From Mucilaginibacter achroorhodeus (GTDB taxonomy: Bacteria; Bacteroidota; Bacteroidia; Sphingobacteriales; Sphingobacteriaceae): a DNA stretch of 64,000 bases. The notes under the pieces are model-generated. The model ran no database searches and was not told the DNA's origin. It saw nothing but the letters and a program-made list of their open reading frames with translations. Both the position numbers and the translations under genes were made by a program. The DNA lies in NCBI RefSeq assembly GCF_007846095.1, contig NZ_VOEI01000003.1, positions 404,372 through 468,371 on the forward strand, given 5' to 3'. Shown piece after piece: positions 38,217 through 45,620 of the stretch (positions are counted from its first letter, which is position 1; each line of letters starts with the position of its first letter).

Positions 38217-39548
38217 ATGATGTTGATGCGGCAATTTGGGATCAAGTTAAAAATTACCATAGCGTTCAGCATCATCTTTATAGTGCTCAGTTCGTCCTTT
38301 AACCTATATTGCTACAAGCAAATAAAAAGCCTCATCATTAGCGACAATAATGCTTATTTGCTATCACGCGCCAAAACATTGCTGGATAAAACAGATATTT
38401 CTCCGGTTATAATTCCACTGCCAGATAATAATACTTATATCCGCGTGCTTTATCACGCGGATGGAAAGCCCGTTACAGTATTTGAATCGCCTGGTATTAT
38501 CAAGAAAATTAAAACGCCGCATAAGACAGGCGTTACCGACACGCTTGGCATGAGGGTGGCTTACGTTACAAGCAGCAATCAGGATAACCCGTCGGAAATA
38601 GTGCTGGTGCGCAGCGCAGAAACATTGAACGATAACCTGCAGTACCTGCTTTGGCTATTGCTTATTTGTAGTTTGATCAGCGTGTTATTAGCCGGTCTTA
38701 TTGCCTACGTACTATCCTTCTATTTGCTTCAACCGGTACAAAAGATAATCAACGCCGCGCAGAAGATCAATACCAATAAGTTGCGTGATGTGATACCGGT
38801 AAAGCAAACCAATGACGAATTGCAGGAACTTACCGAAACTATCAATACCATGCTGGTTAGGATTGACGAATCGCTGCAGCAGCAACAGGCTTTTTTTGCA
38901 TCTGCCTCTCATGAGCTTAAAACACCACTTGCTATAATGCGTGCGGAAATTGAAGTCCAATTACTCACTCCGGGTCTTGACAATAAGGTTGTAGAGTTGT
39001 TAAAAAGCCAATTGGTAGAGATTGACAGGTTACAGCAGGTTGTACAGGAATTTTTATTGATAAGTCAGTTAAAAAATAGTGGCATCACGCTTTACAAAGA
39101 ACCTACTGATCTTTCTGCAGTGGTTCCAAAACTATTTAATAAGCTACAGCCGCTATTTAAGCAAAAAGCACTTAAATCCGTCGTTAATTTTGATAAAGAT
39201 ATGGAGAGCTTTACTATATCTGCTGATCAGGATAAGCTCAACATTCTGCTTTTAAATCTGCTGGAAAACGCATTAAAATATGCCATCCCTAACACCGAGA
39301 TAAATTGCACTATCAGACAACCGTCAGAGAAAAAAATCATCGAGATCACGTTTACAAATGCCATAAAAGAAGCAAGCCTGCCTACAGCAGATCTGCAAAA
39401 GGCTTTTCATCGCGAAGATCTTCGCGCCAATGGATCTGGCATAGGCCTTTGGTTAGTGAAAGAGATTACCCTATTGCATGGTGGAACTCTAAATGTGGAC
39501 AGCAGTGATTTCCATTTTAAAGCTGTGGTACAAGTTCCGATTGTTTAA
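38217..39548 (+). CDS. Sensor histidine kinase
   Basis: This 443-residue inner-membrane kinase has two transmembrane helices (~10-30 and ~141-166) around a ~110-residue periplasmic sensor. A HAMP domain (~168-220) is followed by HisKA with H232 in SASHELKTPLA and HATPase with N-box LLLNLLENALKYA and G2-like GSGIGLWLV. The G1 box (normally DxGxG) is poorly preserved: the segment reads ITFTNAIKEA, so ATP-lid residues differ from the norm. Translation could begin at any of three close Met codons; I use the first. It is the partner of the response regulator 3 bp upstream. Confidence 0.9.
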   Translation: MMLMRQFGIKLKITIAFSIIFIVLSSSFNLYCYKQIKSLIISDNNAYLLSRAKTLLDKTDISPVIIPLPDNNTYIRVLYHADGKPVTVFESPGIIKKIKTPHKTGVTDTLGMRVAYVTSSNQDNPSEIVLVRSAETLNDNLQYLLWLLLICSLISVLLAGLIAYVLSFYLLQPVQKIINAAQKINTNKLRDVIPVKQTNDELQELTETINTMLVRIDESLQQQQAFFASASHELKTPLAIMRAEIEVQLLTPGLDNKVVELLKSQLVEIDRLQQVVQEFLLISQLKNSGITLYKEPTDLSAVVPKLFNKLQPLFKQKALKSVVNFDKDMESFTISADQDKLNILLLNLLENALKYAIPNTEINCTIRQPSEKKIIEITFTNAIKEASLPTADLQKAFHREDLRANGSGIGLWLVKEITLLHGGTLNVDSSDFHFKAVVQVPIV

Positions 39549-39721
39549 CTCTCTACTTTTACCTGTTGCGGTAAGATAAGATACCTTGAAAATTAAAATT
39601 CGATTAATTGTTCATTTACAAGGAACAAAAAGGCACGCAGTCCTGTTGAAAATTGACGCTTGGAAACATGCTTTGTTTACCGTTGCGATATATCAAAATA
39701 ATTGCCGATTAAACCGTTGTT

Positions 39722-40834
39722 ATGAATAATACCCCACTAATTTTCGCCCATATAGGCGACCTTCACATTACAAAAGCTAAAGAGCAAAACTACGTTGACA
39801 TGCTCTCCATTGTTGCCCAGATAGAAACGGAGTTGAAAGATCAAATAGACTTTGTTGTTTTGCCCGGCGATAACGCTGATAATGGAAAACCCGAACAATA
39901 TAACCTGGTGGCGGCAGCATTAAAAATGCTGAGCGTGCCGGTTTACATTTTGGCCGGAGATCATGATATGGAGCAGGGCAGCCTTGCTAACTTTTATCAA
40001 ATGCCATTGACTGAGAAACTGCCCTTTTCAAAAGTACATAAAGGCAACAGGTGCATTTTTATAGATGTATGCGGCAACGGAAGCGGCGGCCCGGATTTCA
40101 GGTTAGGTGAAAAGCAATTTAGTTGGCTGGAGCAGGAACTAACAAAAGCCAGCCAAGCGGGCGAAACAAAACTGGTTTTCATGCATACTTTTCCATCTGA
40201 TTTGAAAGAAGCCGAAGAACAGCAAAAACTCAACAAGTTGCTTGATGAACATAAAGTAACGTTGGTAGATATGGGCCATACCCATTACAATGAAGTCGCC
40301 AATAATGGAGAAACCATATTTACGGCAACCCGGTCAACCGGGCAGATCGAGGAAGGGCCGGTTGGCTATTCAGTAATTTCTGTATACAATGGAGCCGTGA
40401 GCTGGATGTTTAAAAACTTAATCGATCCCTTTCCGATGGTTTTGGTGAACTGGCCGGTTGACAAGCGCTTACTAAATGATTCAGAACAATTGGTTGGTGA
40501 CGAATTTGAAATGATTGTAACAACGCTTGGTGCCAAAGCAATAAAAGAAGTTGAATGTAATGTGGGTTCAGGTGAATCAATTAAGTTAACTAACACAGGT
40601 AACCTATGGCAAGCATCAATTAACGCAAACCAAAACGCATTCTCTTTAGAAATAACTGCAACTGATGTTACCGGTAGGCCTGGAAAATGGTCTTTGCAGC
40701 CGGCTACGGCAAGTTATCAACTACCAGTCCGTAAGAAAGACGGCAGCGATGCTGATACTATTGGTGCATGGCCTGAAAATGGCTTAATGGGCACGCAGCT
40801 CGGGCCTAACAGCAACGCGAAACCTGATAAATAA
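39722..40834 (+). CDS. Calcineurin-like metallophosphoesterase
   Basis: This 370-residue protein has no signal peptide. Metal-binding motifs are in order: D13-x-H15 (IGDLHI), GDNADNG near 49 (usual GDxxD/N), GDHD at 79-82 in place of the usual GNHE, H in FMHTFP and GHTHYN. The Asn-to-Asp change in the GNH motif is unusual and affects a metal ligand. A C-terminal beta-sandwich of ~100 residues follows the catalytic domain. The substrate is unknown; cyclic-nucleotide or other phosphodiesters are usual for the family. It stands alone between operons. Confidence 0.85.
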   Translation: MNNTPLIFAHIGDLHITKAKEQNYVDMLSIVAQIETELKDQIDFVVLPGDNADNGKPEQYNLVAAALKMLSVPVYILAGDHDMEQGSLANFYQMPLTEKLPFSKVHKGNRCIFIDVCGNGSGGPDFRLGEKQFSWLEQELTKASQAGETKLVFMHTFPSDLKEAEEQQKLNKLLDEHKVTLVDMGHTHYNEVANNGETIFTATRSTGQIEEGPVGYSVISVYNGAVSWMFKNLIDPFPMVLVNWPVDKRLLNDSEQLVGDEFEMIVTTLGAKAIKEVECNVGSGESIKLTNTGNLWQASINANQNAFSLEITATDVTGRPGKWSLQPATASYQLPVRKKDGSDADTIGAWPENGLMGTQLGPNSNAKPDK

Positions 40835-40995
40835 TTTGATTGGTGTTTTCTGCAAGTCGCCTTAAAACAAGAATCTAATATAGCTTGTTGTGACATACGG
40901 AGTAATCGGAACGTAACAGATTTCTCAAGTTTTTTCTACCTTGCATCAATTACTCAACAAACAATTAAACGTAAGTTCCATCAAATTTTTAACCT

Positions 40996-41622
40996 ATGGA
41001 TATTTCAAAGATCTTTAAAAATAACGAAGAGTGGGTTCAGAAAAAATTAAACGTTCAACCCGACTATTTTAATAATTTATCTAAAGGCCAAACTCCTGAT
41101 ATTCTTTATATCGGTTGTTCTGATAGCCGTGTTACAGCTGAAGAACTAATGGGGGTTGCACCGGGTGAGGTGTTTGTGTTAAGAAACATCGCCAACATGG
41201 TTCCGAATACAGATCTGGGTGTAATGTCTGTAATCAACTATGCAGTTATGCACTTAAAGGTAAATCACATTGTTGTTTGCGGTCACTATTATTGTGGCGG
41301 TGTACAGGCAGCTATGAAGTCTGCCGACCTTGGAATTTTAAATCCATGGTTGAGGAACATACGTGATGTATACCGTACACACAGAGACGAATTAAACGCC
41401 ATTGCCGACGAGGAAGCACGCTATAAAAGATTAGTTGAGCTTAACGTAGAAGAGCAATGCATCAATGTTATTAAAACTGCCGAGGTACAAAAAGCAAGAA
41501 CCGAACGTAACCTAACTGTACATGGTTGGGTATTCGATATTCATTCCGGTAAATTAATTGACCTTGAGATCGATTTCATAAAAGCACTTGAAAACATAAT
41601 GGAGATCTACCGTTTAGATTAA
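40996..41622 (+). CDS. can: Beta-class carbonic anhydrase
   Basis: This is a 208-residue cytoplasmic enzyme interconverting CO2 and bicarbonate. Zinc ligands are visible: C41 with D43 and R45 in CSDSRV, then H97 and C100 in CGHYYCGG. The length is normal for the family. It is a single gene with a strong terminator and an AT-rich, Shine-Dalgarno-free leader. The symbol follows the family convention and is not proven by synteny. Confidence 0.95.
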   Translation: MDISKIFKNNEEWVQKKLNVQPDYFNNLSKGQTPDILYIGCSDSRVTAEELMGVAPGEVFVLRNIANMVPNTDLGVMSVINYAVMHLKVNHIVVCGHYYCGGVQAAMKSADLGILNPWLRNIRDVYRTHRDELNAIADEEARYKRLVELNVEEQCINVIKTAEVQKARTERNLTVHGWVFDIHSGKLIDLEIDFIKALENIMEIYRLD

Positions 41623-41628
41623 TACTTA

Positions 41629-41662
41629 AAAAGGCTTGCGATAATCGCAAGCCTTTTCACTT
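41629..41662. terminator. Strong bidirectional terminator
   Basis: There are perfect 13-bp arms AAAAGGCTTGCGA (41629-41641) and TCGCAAGCCTTTT (41645-41657) with a TAA loop. It lies between the convergent ends of carbonic anhydrase (7 bp before) and the DUF5695-like gene, and T-rich tracts occur on both strands. Confidence 0.9.
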
Positions 41663-41689
41663 TTTGTTACTTATGGCAGTTTAAAGCGT

Positions 41690-44404
41690 TTACCTTTTTA
41701 GCTTCAATATTACTTCGGCGTTATTCCTCTTATCTTCAGGAATAAAATAATAACCATCCTTTCGTTTGCTTTGCTTTGGTAAAATACCTGAAATTGCATT
41801 ATTCGGATCATCGATATTCAAATACGTTGAACCGGTTAATTTAATTCGCAACATTCCGGTTTTAGGCTGATAATCCACATGGGTTATGTTGCCGGCCGCA
41901 GTTGTAAGCCACAAAGACGCTGGCGCAAAGAACACCCTGTTTTGGCCGGCGCATGTTACCTCAGTACTTATCCAACCTTTGCTTTCTGTTACGTTTCCAC
42001 CAAAAGCAACCCAGCCAAATTCGGGGTGTTTTACAATGTACGTCCCCGAATTAACTGCATAGCCATAAAAACCGGGACCATAGTCGCTCGCATACCCATC
42101 TATCTTCAGCGTAGATGGATAGGAATGGAAAGCAGCCGGGCCAAAACCATCTTTCGTAATGTTTGCTAAAGCGCCCATGGTACCGGCGTACCCTGTACGC
42201 AGCAGATAAAAATCCTGTGGTGATCTACGGTACGCAGTTAGTAATGGAATAGAATTTAACGCTGATCCGTAGTGGTGCAGTTGCCTTTCTATGCGGGCAA
42301 GTTTGCCACCGAAAACAAAGTCCCAATAACGCCTCGCGCTGCCGTTGTAACCCCAATGCGGAACCGCCGGCGCATAGGCTAAGATAGCATTGAGGGTAAC
42401 ATCAGCTTTATCTGCCATCCCAAAATAGCTCGACCACATGTAAACTTCTTCCTGGCCGGTAGAATCCCAGGGCATTTCGCTACCAAATGGATATTTAAGC
42501 GTTTTCCAGTGCAGTGCCCTTTTATTCATTTCTGCTTCGAGTGTGGCAGCCATTTCCTTTTTGCCTTCACGTTGTAGATCTTTTAGGATAAAAAGGAAAA
42601 CAGAACCCTCCATTTGGCCAAATTCAGCATAATCAGGGGCAAGCTTTACCATGGCTATTGCGGTATTGTATGCTCTATCCAAATTGGTATTCCAATCTAT
42701 ACCTGCAATATGATGATACCTTGCCAAACGGTATAACACCCAGTGAGCTGCAGCTACGTGCGGATAGTTGTAAGAGCGGGTGATCTGGTCTGCCTCTTTC
42801 TTCGGCCATGCCTCCCAGCCTTTGTAAACAATGTTCTTGTCATAAGTTCCGGCAGGGAAAATATCAGGCTGGTAATAAAACAAGCTCTTTCTTACGCCAT
42901 ATTGCTTCGGCCCGTTGCTTAGTTGTAATTTACCCCACAAAGTCTTGTTTGCAAACTGTTTAAGTTTTTCAATTTCTTTTTCATCGGGCTTTAAAAGCTG
43001 TTTCATAAAGGCAGCAAGCCAGCTGCCTGCACCTGCCTCATCGCTAAGCCCTGCAAACCAGGCACGGCGTTCCTGGGTTAATATCTTACCGGTCTCGTAA
43101 TCATAATTCATTACCGCTGGTGAACGTTTAAAAGGGTCTTTAGGGTCTGAGTACCATTGTTTAGTAGTTAAAAAAGCGCCGAGATCTGCAACTGCTTGCG
43201 CCTGGGGCTTTATAATTTTGTAATTAATAGTTTGCAGGGTGTTGTCAGCATAAACAACACTTACACGTGCCCTCCCCCATAATTTCCCCGAAACGTCGTA
43301 TTTTAAATACCCTTTGGCGGTTTTGCCGGCGGGTTTAACTGTTGCTGCGCCTTCCGGATAAACGCTGATGTTTTTAATCTTCTCCAAATATTTGACAAAC
43401 AGCTTCCCGGTCTCATTCATCGGCAAAACATATCCCGGCACGCCAACGGCAAGCGGCCGGTGCTGGCGTACCAATTCGGTTTCTATCTCTCTGATTGATG
43501 GGGCTAATACAAACTTAATTGCAATGCTGCGCGAAGCCCCCTTAGCCAGTGTAAACGATGTTGGCGCGTTCCATTGTTCAACACCTTTCCATTCATTGTC
43601 AGCATAGGCTTTTGAACATATCATCCATTCGTGGAATCCCTCGAAGGTGATACCTTTTGGAGTAAGATCATCGCTTAGAGGACTATAAGCCTCCAGGGGT
43701 GCGTTTTGCTGCGGTATCACTAACAGGCTCGCATCCCGCCCATGCAAGTGATTAACCTGTATGTAGCCTGCATCTGCGCCAATGTATGGGTCGGAGAAAA
43801 CGTTAGTGGCGTGTGCCTGCTCAAGCGTTTTACCTTCAAGAATATTATTAAATATCATCGGTATACCAACAGACCCGATCTCAACATCAGCAGAAGATGT
43901 ATTGGTGAGCGTAAAACGTAAAACGAGATTGTCTTTATCTACTTGCCAATACCGCTTTACCTTGACAGGCATATCTGGTGGCAACGTGGCTGAAAGGTCC
44001 GCAGCAGCAATAATTCCTACGCCGGTTGCGAGCTTTTGAACGGGCTTTCTTGCATAAGCTGTAGAGTAACTTTGCCAGGCTGTTTGCCCGGCCGGTCTTA
44101 TCCGCAACTTAATATCGCCTAAATAATAAAGGCTGTCCTTATCTCTTTGCTTAAGTCGTTCGCCGGGAGTAAAATCAAAGTTGCTGTCTGCCGCCGGAGA
44201 CAATGCCGCAACAGTTTGAGAAGCACTTACCAGGCTCAGTATAAATTTATCTGTTTTATAAATATCAATACCGCCATTGATCATCAGTGTTGATGGTTTT
44301 GCCGCAATAGCTTTCCAGGATTGTGAATAGCTGATACTAAACATCATTAAAAAGAGAACGATTGTGAAACCGATCCTTTTGATAGAATTACAAGGGGTAT
44401 CCAT
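41690..44404 (-). CDS. Large secreted DUF5695-like protein, probable carbohydrate-active enzyme
   Basis: This 904-residue protein has a signal peptide (~1-28, ending SYSQS). The N-terminal half looks like a beta-sandwich (~30-330); the C-terminal half (~400-800) is helical, with repeating aromatic-rich helices resembling an (alpha/alpha)6 barrel, and the sequence agrees with what I remember of DUF5695. Such folds include many polysaccharide lyases and hydrolases, but no catalytic residues can be named. It lies away from the main PUL and has the shared AATTGTT palindrome 46 bp upstream, hinting at control by the same factor as the hybrid regulator. Function is unproven. Confidence 0.72.
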   Translation of the reverse strand: MDTPCNSIKRIGFTIVLFLMMFSISYSQSWKAIAAKPSTLMINGGIDIYKTDKFILSLVSASQTVAALSPAADSNFDFTPGERLKQRDKDSLYYLGDIKLRIRPAGQTAWQSYSTAYARKPVQKLATGVGIIAAADLSATLPPDMPVKVKRYWQVDKDNLVLRFTLTNTSSADVEIGSVGIPMIFNNILEGKTLEQAHATNVFSDPYIGADAGYIQVNHLHGRDASLLVIPQQNAPLEAYSPLSDDLTPKGITFEGFHEWMICSKAYADNEWKGVEQWNAPTSFTLAKGASRSIAIKFVLAPSIREIETELVRQHRPLAVGVPGYVLPMNETGKLFVKYLEKIKNISVYPEGAATVKPAGKTAKGYLKYDVSGKLWGRARVSVVYADNTLQTINYKIIKPQAQAVADLGAFLTTKQWYSDPKDPFKRSPAVMNYDYETGKILTQERRAWFAGLSDEAGAGSWLAAFMKQLLKPDEKEIEKLKQFANKTLWGKLQLSNGPKQYGVRKSLFYYQPDIFPAGTYDKNIVYKGWEAWPKKEADQITRSYNYPHVAAAHWVLYRLARYHHIAGIDWNTNLDRAYNTAIAMVKLAPDYAEFGQMEGSVFLFILKDLQREGKKEMAATLEAEMNKRALHWKTLKYPFGSEMPWDSTGQEEVYMWSSYFGMADKADVTLNAILAYAPAVPHWGYNGSARRYWDFVFGGKLARIERQLHHYGSALNSIPLLTAYRRSPQDFYLLRTGYAGTMGALANITKDGFGPAAFHSYPSTLKIDGYASDYGPGFYGYAVNSGTYIVKHPEFGWVAFGGNVTESKGWISTEVTCAGQNRVFFAPASLWLTTAAGNITHVDYQPKTGMLRIKLTGSTYLNIDDPNNAISGILPKQSKRKDGYYFIPEDKRNNAEVILKLKR

Positions 44405-44764
44405 GGATTTGGCGTTTAAATTGACAACAATAGGCTAAATAAAGCTAATAATTGTTATATCAACAATTAAATACGATGGTGATTATTACTCCCTAAACCA
44501 GAAAGAGGATAATATTTGCATCCTATTATTAGTGTAAATATAACAATAATAATCCTTTATATGATTCGCTGACCAAGCGTTAACCGAAAATAGTTTGAGC
44601 TTTTTGATGGATAAGGAAATAAGGTATATGGAAAGTGTCTTTTGTAGTGATAACGTACAAAAAACCACGATAGTACGCCGAAAAATATATACCTGTAAAC
44701 GTGCTTTTTTAAATAATGTGTATTTTATTTTCGGGGATAACAATCTGATTTTTAATTGCAAATT
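44405..44764. other. Divergent intergenic region between the DUF5695-like gene and arr-like gene
   Basis: This is 360 bp of AT-rich DNA holding the palindrome at 44449-44469. Short open frames here overlap each other on both strands and show no codon pattern or motif; I regard them as non-coding. It must contain both divergent promoters, but no full -33/-7 pair was recognised. Confidence 0.5.
44449..44469. promoter_or_regulatory. Palindrome TAATTGTT-N5-AACAATTA upstream of the DUF5695-like gene
   Basis: There are 8-bp perfect arms with an ATATC spacer, centred ~55 bp upstream of the minus-strand ATG at 44404. The core is shared with the palindrome upstream of the hybrid regulator (18481-18505). 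Confidence 0.45.
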
Positions 44765-45508
44765 ATGGATTTTGACCCTCACGATCCCATTATTCAGCTT
44801 TGCATACAGGGGATGCAACTGGAAGATACAGGCGACCTGAAAGCGGCCGGAAAAGTTTTTAAGCATGTATGGAATGATGCCACCAACGACTTCCAAAAGT
44901 TTCTTGGTGCATGGTTTGTTGCCCGTGTTGCAACGGGTATTGACGACAGGGTTAAATGGTATAAAACTGCTTTACAGCTGGCTGCAGCGATCAATAATGA
45001 TGCTGTAAAAGCTGCGTTATCATTACTACATACAAAAATGGCTGAGTGCTATGAATCTCTTGGCAATACTGATGAAACCAACAAACATCGTCAATTAGCT
45101 TCTGCTTCAGTTATTGAGCCTTCTGATAAAGGGCCTTTCTACCATGGTACAAGAGCAGATCTGAAAATTGGTGACCTTTTAATGGCCGGCCATTTATCTA
45201 ATTACCACGCCGGACTGGTGATGAACCACGTTTATTTTACTGCGGTGGTAAACGGCGCAGGCCTTGCTGCTGCCCTGGCCAATGGAAATGGTGAACAACG
45301 TGTTTACATCGTTGAACCTGCCGGAAGTTTTGAAGACGACCCGAACGTGACCAATAAAAAATTTCCGGGTAACCCTACCAGATCATATCGTACAACAAAA
45401 CCGCTGAAAATTACCGGAGAGTTAACCAATTGGCAACGGCTAACACCTGACCAAATAAAACAATGGCGCGAAAAACTTGCCAATAGCAAAGGCGAGATCA
45501 TAAATTGA
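44765..45508 (+). CDS. arr: NAD(+)-rifampin ADP-ribosyltransferase (Arr) with extra N-terminal helical domain
   Basis: This 247-residue protein starts at the ATG at 44765 (a TTG lies 9 bp upstream). The C-terminal ~125 residues match the Arr enzyme: PFYHGT (~124-129), GDLL, VMNHVYFTA, RVYIVEP and NKKFPGNPTRSYR. Arr inactivates rifamycins by ADP-ribosylating a hydroxyl with NAD. The first ~115 residues are an unrelated helical region resembling one or two TPR repeats (GDLKAAGKVFKHVW, KMAECYESLGNTDETNKH). The usual Arr is only ~140 residues, so this is a fusion. It stands alone; no mobile-element signature flanks it, so it looks like a resident chromosomal gene. Confidence 0.92.
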   Translation: MDFDPHDPIIQLCIQGMQLEDTGDLKAAGKVFKHVWNDATNDFQKFLGAWFVARVATGIDDRVKWYKTALQLAAAINNDAVKAALSLLHTKMAECYESLGNTDETNKHRQLASASVIEPSDKGPFYHGTRADLKIGDLLMAGHLSNYHAGLVMNHVYFTAVVNGAGLAAALANGNGEQRVYIVEPAGSFEDDPNVTNKKFPGNPTRSYRTTKPLKITGELTNWQRLTPDQIKQWREKLANSKGEIIN

Positions 45509-45595
45509 TAACCCATGGTTGACCATGTGGTGTACACAAACAATAATGCTGTATTAAGTTTTTGTTAAGCCTATACATCATTCAAAGCATTAGCA

Positions 45596-45603
45596 TAAAT
45601 TTG
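45596..45603 (+). promoter_or_regulatory. Candidate -7 box (TAAATTTG)
   Basis: This plus-strand TANNTTTG match lies 18 bp before the ATG of the propeller/phosphoesterase gene. No -33 TTG at ideal spacing. Confidence 0.4.
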
Positions 45604-45620
45604 AAGAATAACGTGTTATT

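Noticed and set aside
44486..44896. Open frames on both strands between the DUF5695-like gene and arr
   Set aside because: They overlap each other and the start of arr, start at non-ATG or weak codons and contain no motif; the region is better seen as divergent promoters.
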